Assembly: GCA_029721515.1 (NCBI GenBank)
Contig: CM056551.1
Coordinates: 29,188,437 to 29,252,436 of the forward strand
Length of the DNA: 64,000 nucleotides
Source of the DNA: Synanceia verrucosa
Lineage: Eukaryota; Chordata; Actinopteri; Perciformes; Synanceiidae
Reading direction: 5' to 3'
In this document: piece by piece, positions 47,475 to 60,600 of the stretch
How the letters are laid out: each line of letters begins with the position of its first letter
Numbering within the stretch: position 1 is the stretch's first letter
Position numbers and translations under genes: made by a program
Notes under the pieces: generated by a model
Told to the model about the DNA's origin: nothing
The model's database searches: none
What the model saw: the letters and a program-made list of their open reading frames with translations, nothing else

Positions 47475-48101
47475 GTGAGTCTCCTTTTCCTGCTGTAAGA
47501 GCCTCACTTACTGTGGATATCAACAGCGAACTGTTATTCCTGTCTGGGTGACATTACGGTGCCTTTCCAGATAACTAAAAATTCACCTCTACGCATTTTT
47601 ACGCATATTTACGCACGCAAAGGATTTCTCTAGTTGCACATAACAATAAAAAAATGTGGTTGTATTTTCTTGTTGTTATGGAGCAAAGCGACCCAGTCAT
47701 CTACAGGCTGGAGGGGTGGTGTAATCTGCAGGCCTCACTGGGGAGAAAAATTCTAAACTCATGCATTAATAGCAGATTTTTTTTTATTCTATTAAACACC
47801 AAACATGAAATAGCCTATTTCTTCAGCGGCGGGCCTGCAGAGTTTGAAGCCGACCTCACGGCCCTTGCCTCGGGCCTTCTCTCCTGAACCTCCGTCCTCT
47901 GCCGTCTTTTCCAGGGTCTGACTGTCACCATCCGTCCGTGTGTGAAGGATGCCAGCGACCCATCTCAGACCGCTTCTTGATGCGCGTCAACGACTCGTCG
48001 TGGCACGAGGAGTGTTTGCAGTGCACAGTGTGTCAACAGCCCCTCACCACCAGCTGCTACTTCAGAGACAGGAAACTTTACTGCAAACACGACTACCAAC
48101 A
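47336..48101 (+). CDS. lmx1b: LMX1B, LIM-homeodomain transcription factor 1-beta, exons 1-2 (5' part only)
   Basis: Joined CDS 47336-47474 and 47915-48101 encodes residues 1-108 plus two bases of codon 109; the rest lies beyond the window. The N-terminus MDIATGLVSLERL, then MLDGIKMEDHPLRSGQATLG, matches vertebrate LMX1B (human MDIATGPESLERC... MLDGIKMEEHALRPG). Exon 2 holds a complete first LIM zinc-binding domain with ligands C56, C59, H77, C80, C83, C86, C103 and D106. Family knowledge: LMX1B is a nuclear homeodomain factor specifying dorsal limb or fin, kidney podocytes, anterior eye, isthmus and serotonergic/dopaminergic neurons; human haploinsufficiency causes nail-patella syndrome. In teleosts there are two co-orthologues (lmx1ba, lmx1bb), which I cannot tell apart here. 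MVB12B lies about 12 kb upstream in the same orientation, preserving the human arrangement. Confidence 0.95.
47475..47914 (+). other. LMX1B intron 1
   Basis: A 440-bp GT/AG intron. It includes three closely spaced TACGCA motifs at 47590-47616. No other feature seen. Confidence 0.9.
47915..48101 (+). CDS. lmx1b: LMX1B exon 2, first LIM domain
   Basis: It has acceptor TTTCCAG, donor GTAAGC and 187 nt. It encodes CEGCQRPISDRFLMRVN through YFRDRKLYCKHDYQQ, nearly identical to human. All eight zinc ligands are present with C-x2-C-x17-H-x2-C-x2-C-x2-C-x16-C-x2-D spacing. Confidence 0.97.
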
Positions 48102-48194
48102 GTAAGCAAAGAGAGGCAATCTCTGCTCTTCCCTCCCTGCTTGGTGCGCACAGATTTCAGCTGCGATGCTGCTTGGTTGGCCTGGAGGCCGAGT

Positions 48195-48200
<6 letters not shown>

Positions 48201-48234
<34 letters not shown>
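48201..48234. repeat. (GT)n microsatellite
   Basis: About 17 units starting 100 bp after LMX1B exon 2. Confidence 0.95.
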
Positions 48235-48235
<1 letters not shown>

Positions 48236-50049
48236 GCATTCAAAATGATTGAAGTGTATTTTGAATTATGCACAATTTTTTAAAAATATATCCTCCCTCC
48301 TGGATAGAAATGGAGCCGCTGTCCTTGTTTGTTAAACCTGGACTTCGTTTAATCATCTATAAAATTATAAAATCACCAGCTTCTTATTTTAACAATAATA
48401 TGTGCAGCTGCTCTCTGGCATCACCGCTCATTTATCCCTCATTTATTCATATTCTCGGCTTTTTTTTATTGATTGATTATTAATTATTAAAGCACTATAT
48501 TTCCACATTTGCGTCGAGCGCATTTCCCCCAAAAGACGCGCTCAGGCCCGTGCATGTGCCGCTGTTCACTGCCGTGTTTTATCTGTTTTTATTCCACTCT
48601 CTGTCCTCTATTTCCTGCTTGCATCATGTTGCATTTCCACCATCAGCATCACATCCATTCAAAATACAGAAAACTATATTTCTTTATTGAGTCTGAGCCG
48701 CAGCGCAATTTGGATTTATTTTTTTCCGATCAGCTCAGATTCATTTATTCTGTCAGTCTGCAGCCTCCATATACTTCAACTAAATTTAATCTTTTAGCTT
48801 TATTGATTTTACTATTTTATACATTTTATTTTATTCTATTTGTATTTTAGTTCAGGCTGTTTTATATTTTAGTGTATATGACGTGTTTTTAATGCGCCAT
48901 TTTTAGCGCTGGAATTAAAAAAAAAACAATGTGTGCTTTTTCTTTTTTTCTTTTCTTTTTGCTGCATATTATTTATTAAACGCACCTGCAAGATGAGCGC
49001 GCTCACGTGCATTCCGGAAGTAAATAATTACATGTTTGTGCACACTCCTACACGCGCGCTCACAATTTATAAGTCATTAATAATTGAGGGTTGAAGTGTG
49101 AGTTTCAAAAGTGCGACTGAATTTTGTTTTTAAATGTGATTACAACAGCAGACTAATGAGATTAATATTAATCTGATCATTTGTTCTGCTGAGTTCATGG
49201 CAACGCAATTACAAAAAATGAATATTAATGTTACATCCAGTAAAAATAATAATTCCATAAATTATAGATCAATTGGATTAATGTAGGAATCGTCCCCTTG
49301 TGCTTTTTTGTTTTGTAGTGAATTACAATAAAGTTTTCCTCTTTGCATTAGGCCTGTGACAGGAAGTAGCACGGCAGCCATTAGCCAGGGATAAATTTGT
49401 AAATTGAGTTATTAAATTATCACATGTAGATGAATAAATATGGAGGCAGAGCATCAGAAGGACCCCGGGGTTTCCTCTGCTTCTCATTCATGCCTGTCAC
49501 TACATTTTCAGCTTTTTGTGTCCGGCCTTTTTACCAATCCCACCTCCATTACGGCCACATTATGGCTCTCTGCTAGATGCCTCGCATGCAACAAAGAGTT
49601 ACATCCATGGCCGTGCGTGCCATTCATCCGGCTTTGTGACAGCGGTGTAGTCGCTCGGTAACAATGGAAAATTCATAGCAGTAACTATGGGATACCAGAG
49701 CCCAGGCGTCACGGCTCAGAGGTGGCTGGAAGCTGAGACGGGATCTCTTTCTCAGGCCGCCGTCAGGACCTTTATTTGTTTGGCCTGTGCAGAGAAAAGA
49801 AGCAAACGTAAACATCCATATTCTCCTCCAGATAACACTCCTCTCTGGCGTTTAGTGGGCTCCGTATTTGCTGGAAAACTCATCCTTTTTTCTTCTAAAG
49901 CCAAACCCAGAAACCTGCTGGGTGACGTCCTGCTCCCACACACTGCTATTCATCCTTTGATTCTTTCCATCACACAGACACAAGTATCTCTTTTTTGTTG
50001 TTTGTTCCATTCTCATTGATGGGATACTTAAAGATGTAATTGGCACCTT

Positions 50050-50900
50050 TTTGACTTTTATGACACCCATTTAAGATGCATTTGTCAGCCCACAAACTGC
50101 TCTGGGCTGTGTGGAGAGCTCACAGCCTTACAGAGGTCTTCGTGCCTAATTACATTCCTACAGCAACTGATTCATGCCCCGTAATCAGCTCTCACTCGCT
50201 ATAATAAATCAAGGAATTGGCAAGCAGTCTTTTTTCACACCTTTGGAGCAGGTTTAAGCACAGACGGGGGAAAACAATTGTGTACTGTGTTATTAAAACT
50301 CCCACCAACACAGTTCAACACATCTCGCTCCATATAGTGCAATTATATAGTAACAAGATTGGATTATACTGGCCTGTTTTTATCCTGCAGAGCTGACCTG
50401 CATTTATCCTCCCTGCGTTCGGAATTTGTGGATATTTTTTTCCTCCTCAAATGAAAAATAAATGGATGGGAGGCTTTTTTTCCCAGAAAGAGGAAGGGGA
50501 GAAGAAAATAGAGTTTATTTTAGAGGAGGAATGGCGCTGCCTTTTGCAGGAATATTTGGGAACAAGTTTGATGGAATTGAAGGCAAACAGGCAGAGCTGT
50601 CAGTTGGACGGCAGCCATCGCCGTAGAGGAGGAACAAGCTGCGACGAGACGGGCGGTATGTAAAAGGCAGAGTGGAATTACACCACCCCGAGAGAGTTTG
50701 TTGTGCCCTGGTGTTTGGAGGTCAATTATACATCATTAGGAGGAGGGAGAGCTTTTCCCCGGGGAGACCTTTCCTCTAACCAAGCAGATGCTTTGAGCAG
50801 AGCCGTGTAATAAGGCCTATCAGTTGACCCAAGTGTTGGACGACACCCCTGTAATGGACTGCCTTGTTAGACACTGCCACGGGCTCCATCCACCAAACAT
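50050..50900. promoter_or_regulatory. Candidate conserved non-coding block in LMX1B intron 2
   Basis: A repeat-poor block with CGTGCCTAATTACATTCC, CCCCGTAATCAGCTC and GGTCAATTATACATCATTAG motifs. No coding evidence. Conservation untested. Confidence 0.35.
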
Positions 50901-51212
50901 AAACTGCATTAAAAAAACTCTCCACACTCTGGAGAAAATGTTATTTTAGAGCCTTTGTGCACCAGGAAGCGGATGTATGCTTTTTTCAGATTTTTTTCCA
51001 GAATTCAAGCGACCTAAGCAGAAATTAAATTCAGGTCATGGTGGTGTGAGCAGCAGGAAAACAGAGCAGAGATGAAGCCATAAAAGCAGAGCTCCTGGAG
51101 AACCATGCTGGACGATCCCCCGGTGTGCTGAGAGGTGCTTTTTACACCAGTTTGCAGTGCCCTCCTGTGAAATTGTTGTTTTTTAATTAGCTGTGCTCGG
51201 GACTCTGCAGCA

Positions 51213-51234
51213 GTGTGTGTGTGTGTGTGTGTGT
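51213..51234. repeat. (GT)n microsatellite
   Basis: About 11 uninterrupted units. Confidence 0.93.
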
Positions 51235-54200
51235 TGGATAGATGCTGACGGCTGGGTTTCTGTTCGCTCACCAGAGTGTGTGTTTTACTCACTCCCGTGT
51301 GGCCTGGCACTTTGTGAACACACACCAAAAAAAAACTAAAAAAAAGGCTGTGTACTTGTTGTCGGTCCTGCTGGGTGGTTCTGCAGTTAATTAAAGACTG
51401 TCCTCCGTCCTGCTCCAGTACCTCAGCTCTGATCTGTGGCTCATTTTGTGTCCTTATATTTAAAAAAAATACAAATAATGCTCCCTAAAAAGGATGAAAA
51501 TGAATCTTGAGCCGCTGCTCTTGGGTAAATAAAAGCAGGACCTCTACAGAGAGACAAATCTAACGTTAGGAGCACTGAGCTGGATAATATTGCTGCAGCT
51601 TGCTGGGTTTTTAGTGAAGCTGGCCCTGTTCCTCTGTAAGGAAGTATTGGGTTTTATGTCAACATGGCTCGGCCTGTCCCAGCAGCGTACCAGGATGCAT
51701 CATCTGTCATCTCACGGTTCATGCTAACTGTCCCCCCTCCTCCACCAGCACCAGCAGCAGCATCTATAGCCCATCAAACGACCTGTCGGAGCGCTGTTTA
51801 TTTGCATCACCACTGCAGCTATCTTCATACAAACAGCTCTTTGAGTGCGAAATATTTGATTTAAGTTCATCATTTCACCCTGTGTGTATACATACACGAA
51901 TAGCGCCGTCACACCATCTATAAAAGCGTCAGTCTGTTTACGTTCACGTCAGTCACGTGATCTTATTGTGGAGGTATTTCCGCTGTGTGTTTCGGTGCAG
52001 CAGCAGCTTTGCAGGATGCTCTGGGAAGCCACAGAGGCTCAGCCATGGTAATGCCCATCACCACTTTAGAGGCCAGACTGGTGGCGAGGGATGTGGAAAG
52101 AGGTCTCTGTGGCTTTGTGTGTGTGGAGGAGGAGGATCTGCACAGGGATCTGCCTGGTGTGCTCACATTACACTGGATGATAGCAGAGCAACTCAAGCAT
52201 GCAATTTGTTGGTAGCCACAATTTAACCTCATCTGCTAAAGCCGGCTGTTAGGCAGCCAGTGGGACATGTCAGTCAATCGGGGATGCTAATAAGTGACGG
52301 TGGAGAGATGTAGTGCAGTGATTTTCATTACTGGCTGGTGAGTCGGCGGGCCTTCAGGTTTATTTTCACAGCGTGACAACTCTTCATAACAAAAAAGGAA
52401 GGCAACCACAAACCATTAAGTGTAATTTACAAATTAGATTTTTGGCCAAATGTGTGAAAAAAATACTGCACTTCTACTCAATTTCAATTTGAGAGCTTAC
52501 ATGTTTGATTTTTTTTTTACTGGCTGCTCTGAAATGATTCATTTCAGATATGATTCGTGCAGGATGAGAGAGGCAGAACGGCCTCTGTAGTTTTAATAAG
52601 GTCTCGTCTGTTTCTGCAGCTCTGGCCTCGAACCGTGTCTATGTGATCCCACTCTGGAATGTTTTTCCAACACGTAGGCTTTTCACAGATACACTAGAGA
52701 GGACTGGCATCACGGTGGCAAGTGCTGCATTCAGGCTGTTGTGTGCCCAGGGCTTACTCTCACACCGGCGTCACACATTCTAGCTGGACGTGGGAATGGG
52801 CCGAGCCGAGTGTTTGTCGACATACAGCCCAGCTTTTTCTGCGAGGGTGTGGGCGCTTCCTCTCCCTCTCTGCTCCCTTCTTTCTTTGTCTCTAATCTTT
52901 CCACTGCCTCACATCCACTCTCTGGATTCTGCATGTCTGAATTTATAGATTTCTGTACTGTTTTTTTTTTTTTTACACCCCTTTTAATCTTCATCAAATG
53001 AGATTAGCCCCCCAAATACCCGTATTCCTGCCCAAAGTGACTGACAGAGATTTGCACTTTTATCATTAAGTGTGACACTAAGCTGCTCGCAGCTTTGTCT
53101 TGAATGGAGGGTCTGACGGAAACGGGGGCTCCTAATCCTTTTATTTGTGTCAGACCCAGAAAGAGGGAAGAATGGGGGCCAGGGGCTGCAGAATGCCACG
53201 GCCCTTAGTCCCCATCCAGACCCGGCCTCCACAGCCAAGTGAGCATGAGACTCATCCTATGTGGTCTACGCACTCGAGCGGACGCGCACACATTTGTGCA
53301 TCTACAGTATGCTAAAATGTTTGCTCAAGCAGATGCACACAGTCGTGAATAAAAACATATGCCCCCCCCCCACCCTCATCCAATCACATTTTAAAGAGCC
53401 TACCTGCTCGCAGTAGCAGGAGGTTCAGTCTAGGATGAGATTAATAAAGTTTGCCGGTTCCCTGGTCGAGGTCCAACGCTAGGCTTTTGTCTGCGGATCA
53501 CATCAGGTTGTGGGGCTTGAGCTCCTTTTGTGTGTGCACCCTCGTGGTAATCCATCTCCAGCGGGAGTCCCCCGGGGCACTTTATTTACTCATTCAACTG
53601 TTTGGAAGTCTGTTAGACTGCAGATCAGATGCAGTGAAACCAATGTGATTACTTTAACCAGCGCTTGCAGATTCCTGCCCAGCATCTCCTCTCAAACTGA
53701 GCCGCTGAGCTCTGCAGGTGGTGGAGGTGGTGGAGGTCCACGCCGGCTCTGTCTGTCCTGTTTCCCAGTTTATGAAAAGTCTGCATCAGGTACTGTGTGC
53801 CCTCACACTGCAGAGCTTTTTATATCCTCTGTATTTGAGTTTATTTTCCTTCCTTGCATCTGAAAAATACCTTAAAACTTTTTCCTGGGATCGTAACTCA
53901 GAGCCACAGCAGCTCAGTGTCACAGTGTAAAAACTAACGTCTATATTTTACTGCAAACAATGAGGTGGATCTGGTTATCCATCCATCAACATAAACCCAG
54001 AGCTATGTATTTGGGGCTAACCCCCGTGTTAAACCATTGCAGGCTGTCAGGCTCTCTGAATTTACACTCCGCCTCTCCCTCCCCACCCCCCTGGTGTGGC
54101 TGGGGAATATGGTTGAAATCAGCTGCCAGAACCTGCATCCCTAAACTGGCTGTTTAGAACCAGCCGCTGATTGGTGATGGCTGCCTTGGCAGGGAAAAGA

Positions 54201-55679
54201 AACTCCGTATGAAAACAGTGCAGATTGGGTTTCCGTGCGTCTGACTCACTCTCCTCCTCGGCAGGCCGGCGTGATTTGTGCACAAGGTCCCGTGACCCAT
54301 GGAAGCTTCAAAAAGCAGCGAGGGGAAATATTTGGATGATCCTGAAGGGGGGGAGGCGTGGGAGGGGGGGCTCGGTAAGAGCAGGGCTGAGCGGCGTAAG
54401 GCAAGGCAGATGTGGAGAATCTGCAGTGCAGCCGTGATGACAGGGGAGTGGGTGTGCAAAGACGATGACTGGTCGTCCACCAGCGTCCGTCAGGACAGCT
54501 GGGACATGGACGGTGGCGAACATTAGAGGTTTTTATATCATCAGGTGCCCCCACACTGATCGCCTCTACCTCCCCTCCCCCCTTTACCTTTCCTCTGACG
54601 GCTGGATATTAATGTTTCCCAGAAAGCCGCCTCAATACGTCTTCTCTGGAAATTCCACGACTCATGAGACGCCGCAGAATGATCTGGTGTCTATGAAAGG
54701 GATGGATAAGGGGATAAAACATAAAGATTTTTCAAAGTACTTTTTGTGCATATGTGATTTCATAGTGCTCTCAAGATAGAGATTTCCATCCGGTTGCCTT
54801 GATAAGAAAAATGTGTTGCTGCAGGTGAAGGCTGCGTTGTTTTGCTCCATTTATCTGAATTCCCTCTTCCAGCCCATAGTGTTGTTTGATTCAACCTCGT
54901 GGCCTCATAGCACATTATTTATGCACAGGATCTGCCTCTGGGGCCAGTCGGCTGGAAACCCCGTCGAACAGAAATAGCTGCAGTAGACGGAGGCTTGATG
55001 CAAACCCAAACTCAGCAGTTAAGAAAGCAAGGCTTTGGTGTGAGGTAGCTCGATCAGTCTTTGGCCTCTGTGCTTGTCGCTGCCTCCTCCTGAGAGCGGC
55101 TGGGTTGACCGACCCCCAGGGTGGAGGTCTGCAGGCCGGCCTCACAGGGGAGCACCAGCCCCGGGCCGGAGCTCTGAAACCAGAGCTCCAATGTTGTGTT
55201 GTGATCCCAGCTGGAGAGACAGCCCTGGCTCTGAGCGGAGCCTCTCCCAGCATGCCTCTGGGGTCAGTGCTGGCCTCTCAAGCTTCATCGCTCCACTGTG
55301 CTCCTGCACAGCGCCGAGCAGCTCCACCTTATTTATCCACCCGAGTCTCAGAGCAAATATCAGAGGTTTTAACCAGTCACATCTAGAATAAAATTTGTTG
55401 TGCCTTTAATTTTTTTAGGCAGTGAAAGCTCCATATCAGTGAGATCTGTTATGTCTGCAGTCTCACTTTTACACTTTAATCTGCAAAACAACCAGAAAAT
55501 CTGGTTTTGGGGGAAAATGACACTTGTGAGCGTCTGCGGTGTGACTGTCTCGTGTTTGTGCAGTTTCGCAACACGCCGTGTTCATCATATGGTGTCTTAT
55601 AGGTTCCAGCTTGGCTTTGCATTCAGTCGTGTTTTTTTGCATTCCTGTGTGAACGGGCTCGCATGTGAGCAGCCATATT

Positions 55680-55729
55680 TGTGTGTGTGTGTGTGTGTGT
55701 GTGTGCTTGTGTGTGTGTGTGTGTGTGTG
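55680..55729. repeat. (GT)n microsatellite with one interruption
   Basis: About 24 units broken once by a C; it encodes the Cys-Val run of a spurious frame. Confidence 0.95.
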
Positions 55730-57279
55730 AGTGCCCGGCGGCGTGTGTGCAGCCAGGCTGTCAGCCAGCCAATCGTCGGACATGCTGTTGGCAGGCGACG
55801 CCGTCTGTGGATTCCCCTCTTGGTCGCGCTGCTCAGGAATCAGAAAGCGGTGCATGCCACCCAAACCACCGGCCTCCTTCCTACTCTTCCATCATCAGCC
55901 GACCGGCCTTCTCCCAGCTCTCCACGCTCTCCTCTTCCTGGGCCCCAGAGCCGAGGCTGTGGCCTGTGGATGAGTGCTACATCCTGGCTGTCAGCACAGG
56001 GGTTAGCTGGGGATTGGCCTGTGGTGGAAGTGCAGTATCAGGCCCCGTCTGTCAGCTCCTCGTTCCACTTCCTCCTGCCCCTTGGCGCTCGGGCTGCAGT
56101 CGGTGGCACAAACGCACAGCGAGCTGCGACCGACTCTTCTTGAAAATGAAAGCGTCGCCCTCAGAAAAGGCATATTCATAGCCAGCGCCAATGAAAAGGG
56201 GCCGTTTAAAACCCTTAAGTGCTCGGGTGTTGTGTTTTTAAACAGACCACGAAAAGCTTTGACGGATGGTTTTCTATTTCACGCAGTATTTTATTTCAGG
56301 TACTTTTAACCCCCACTCTCTGACTTCCAGCGGCGTGTATTTGCATACAGTTACTGGAAAAGACAGATCCCCATATATCACAAACTGTCACTCAGGATGT
56401 TTTATAAACCCAGTGGGTGACGTGTTTTTTTTTTTGCCAAGATTCTAGATTTTGTGCGAACACATGGAGCCGTACGTGGTGATCATACAGGTACACATGG
56501 ACGCACATCTGTACAGCACATGGGCCTACGCATGTCGGAGGATTTGCGACTATAATCAGATTAATTGGTCCGTCTCTCCTTGGAAACATCACACGTGCAC
56601 ATGAAGGCCTCATGGTAGCGTTACACTAACCAGAGGCCAGGCGGCGGCGGCGAGGTCGGCGGGGTCGCCCAGCGCTCTCTGGCATCAGCGTCTCTTTACG
56701 GTTTAAAAATTATTACAGCACCAAGTCGTTCCTCTCGAGGGTTCCGACTGATTTAAACTGCACTTTTCTTTTAGTTAAATTTGACACAAAGACACAGTGA
56801 ATTTTTTTTTGTTTCACACACATAAACATGAGGGCTGGTGTTGCTTGGCAGAAAACTCGGCCTCTTCAAAGCATCTCTTGGCCTTTGCGAGGAATATTAT
56901 AAGTCCATTAACCATAATCCTTATTAACATTCTCCATGCTGCATGCAGTTTCAGTGCCTCAGTGCGCTCTGTGTGTTTTTCTTATTGGCCACAAGTATGT
57001 CTATGTGAGGGACTATCTACACACATGCTGCCATTCATGATTTTATTGTAGGGCTCAGCCTCACCACAACTCAGAGGAACGAGCAACGCTTTCTGTCTTT
57101 CTGTCTCCTTTTCAAATGGTGTAATATCCTGTTAACTACATGTTTGTATTTTAGTAATTATATGTTGAGAAGGTCTATATAGTCGTAATTGCTGCCAGTT
57201 AACAGCGTTACAGGTCATGTTGTCATGCTTCAGATCAGTGATTAATGATCAGGGGTGCTTGGAAAGATGGTGTTGTTCA

Positions 57280-57600
57280 ATTATCTAATAAAATAGAAAT
57301 AAGTAGAACACTAGTAGCTAAAAGTTAAATATTTAGCTGAAATAATTGGCTAAACATCACAGATAAACTCTATAATAGTTATGGATAAATAGTTGAAATA
57401 ACTCGTTAAACATGGATTAAAAAGTTGCTAAATAAATAGCACAAAATGTTTCTGCTACTTAACCAGTCCAACCTGATCGTTGACAGTGAGGAGTTATTTG
57501 AATCATTTATTTAAAATTATTTCCAGTTAGCTATTTGAAGGCTGATGTCAGTGAGGGGTTACTTCAGTTCATCTCAGATTTAGGGGGTAGAAATATGATA
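57280..57600. repeat. Probable dispersed fish repeat
   Basis: Contains repeated GCTAAA/GATAAATAGTTGAAATAA stretches followed by GAGGGGTTACTTCAGTTCAT and TAGGGGGTAGAAATATGA, a combination I recall from fish intergenic repeats. Family and edges uncertain. Confidence 0.4.
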
Positions 57601-60600
57601 TTCATGCCCACAAGCACCAGCTTCCTCCCAAGGATAATGCTTGTATGAATGTTGCTCAGTGTCTTTTATTTTGTCCAGCTCCAAAAAGCAGTGGGATGTG
57701 GTTTAAAAAAGTCAGAACGCAGCGTTAGGTGAGCGGTCGTGGTAAACCCTGCACCGCCGGCACTTAAGACGACCCGTAAAAACAGATATTGCAAATAGTT
57801 TTTCTGGTTTTCTCACACATTCTGGCTCTAATAAGCTCTGACGCACCCTAAACAAGCAGCCCCTCAAAGAGCCGTCCAATGTGGAGCGGCGGTGTGATGT
57901 CCAGGGGAAGCCTGTGGCTCTGGAGCCAGAGCCGGAGTCGTGCCCTGCCGTCCCACAGAGATGACAGGAAGATAAGAAAGAGAAGTGGCCTCTCCGCACA
58001 AAAACATCCCACCAGGAACTGACCTAACCTGGGGGAGGAGACGAAACCTGCAGGAAAAAAACACTGAGGAGTTCTCGATCAGTCAGTCAACGGTAGCCAT
58101 CACCGTCCGCTGTTGGATGTTCTTGCGGTATCGCAAATATCCGTATCAGGTTTACGCCATGACAGCACGCCTCCGTGTGTCACAACTTTGGCGTCTCCAA
58201 ACCAACAGCCACAGAAATAAAGGAGGAGGGGAGGGAGCACGAGCAGCAGACTCTTGGCAGACAGCCCCTGCAGTTATAACTTAGAAAAGCGCTTATACTT
58301 TGCAATATTTGAGCAGGCGGCGTGAAAAGGTAGCCGAGACGATGCGTAATGAGGGAACCGTGGGGAAGGAGGAACGGCGAGCGGCTCCTGGAAGCGGCAT
58401 TAAAAGAGATTTACACCCTCAGCTCTTCACCAGTTTTCTTTTGCTCAATGGCTCCTCTTTTACAGATATTTCAGGGAAGTAATAAACTGCGCTGACAAGC
58501 GTTCGGATGGCTTTGAAACATCCCTCGTGGGCAGCAGAGGTACATCACGTCTATCACAGCGCCTCGGCTCTGCATCGTTATTTCTCTTTCTCTCTGCTAA
58601 CAGCCTCCACTGGATACCATCAGCTTGTTGTTGGTTATATCAAAGAAAGGTTGCGTAACTAAAGAGTATAATACGTCGAGCGTTCGGGCCCTCAGGGTGA
58701 GTCAGCTCAGCGTTTATCTGGAGGTCTGCCTGGTCCACAAGGAGGCCCTGCTCAGTGTTAGAGCTGACCAACATGCTCTCTGAGCCTCCATGTGCCCCGA
58801 ACATTTAATGGTGCTTTGGCAAATACTAATGGAAACTCTTACTTTGCCTTGCAATCACATCTCGTCTCCCCTTTTTTTTTATTTACCACGATTATTTGTT
58901 TGATATACTTAAGAAAGTCCTCATGGAGAGGGAGAGGAGTGGAAAGAATATGCATTATCTGCTAATTATTAAGATTAACTGTGGGCTAAATAAGCCTGAA
59001 CAAAAGGGAACATTTGTCTCGAGTCAGCCACGCTTTCCTGCTACCCCACAGCCTGGATCTTTGTAGTCTCGCTCTCACAAAGCGTCCCTCTGGATGTGGA
59101 CCTGGGTCCGGGGTCGGTCGCTCAGTGTGGGACGAGGAAACATCTCGACCTCGCACAGGTTCAAGAAGAAACAGCCTGCTTCTGATTAGTCGCTGTGATC
59201 CGCAGTGATAAACAATTCCTGTGGTCTGCCGCTCAAAGAAACATCGCTGGCAACGAGCGAGCGTCCTCGACTGGTTTCTCTGTTTGTATGTATGCTCAGA
59301 CATGCAGCGTGTGATTGAAATAGCTCCAAATATTAGATCTAAATAATCAGCGTCTTACCCAGAATGCCGTGGCTTCTGATTGATCTGGTCGGACACGGAC
59401 ATCAGTCACATTTGCGCAAGCTTGAAATGGCATAATGTGGTGTTCTTCTGGTCTGGGATGACATCAGAGTTGTAATTTGCAATCCAAAACATGAGGCTTT
59501 GTGGTGATTTTATTAACTATGGTAGGACAGTCACATGTTTAAATGGCAGAACAGACAGAGAAAGACATGCGTGATACGTCTCGGTGCCAAACGCAGCCCA
59601 CAAGAGTCTGAAACCAGAACCAGAGGGTGATGGAGGGGGTTGGAGACGCTGGTGTCCTCTTTGCCCTTGCTGTTAACTGGCTAGTTTTATCTGTTGCTGC
59701 ACTTCCGCGCAGACGCCTGGCATCGAGCCTGGAGGTGATAAAAACGTCCGCAGACAGTAAGTGTTTATGGAGAGGATCGGAAAGGTTAGCAGGATCAAAG
59801 CTCTGCTGAAAAGACATCAAGCTACGAAACAGGAATAATAAACAAAACATCCAGTTAGTCATCAGTACCATTTATGATCCATCTCTGAGCCATGTTTCTG
59901 CTCTTTATTGTTCAGGAGAAAAGAAAAAAAAGCCCAAGCTCCATCGGCTGATTGAGTCGACTGTTTGAGCTCCATACACTGGGTTAGACCTGAACGGGGG
60001 CGTTTTGTTTGGTTTTGCGCTCAGACCAGGTTGTAGGAGTTTGAGCACAAAGTGGTGAGGCATGTTTTTCTGCAGGAGTGGGAGTGGTGTACCACCCCTG
60101 TCCAGTCCTTTGCTCCAGGCTACGGCTTGAAGTGGGAATTATTACTTGGAGATAAGTATGGAGATAAGGCGCTCCTTGCCTGCTAAGATGTATGAGGTGT
60201 CGGGACGCTGCGAGAGGTGCACCTGACCTGGAAATGAATGGTGTGAAGGTACAAGTGCAGCGCATGAACCTCCTTTGTCTCCACAAGCCTGACGGCCCAG
60301 ATGCTGACGCAGATATGAGGAGGAGCAGAAAGTTGGACTTTTGTGGGATTATAAGATTTTATCTGGTGTTTAGGTTAAAACATCAGGACTGTGTGGGGCG
60401 CTAAAGCTTTCTTTGATGGTGTAGTTTGGTTTTGTAGGTAAAAAAATACCAATAATTACAATAAAGTCATACATTTTCTCTGAATTTAATGAACCAACGC
60501 AAAAATGAAAATGTTATAAGTTTAAGAGCAAATAAACCTACAGTGTCCCAAATTCACCGTCACAGTTTCACTTTCAATAAGCCACATAGGGGATGATGAT

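Noticed and set aside
54886..56143. Two adjacent plus-strand frames of 166 and 247 codons in LMX1B intron 2
   Set aside because: No known domain, the larger crosses a GT microsatellite (Cys-Val run), and opposite-strand frames are equally open because the stretch is GC-richer.
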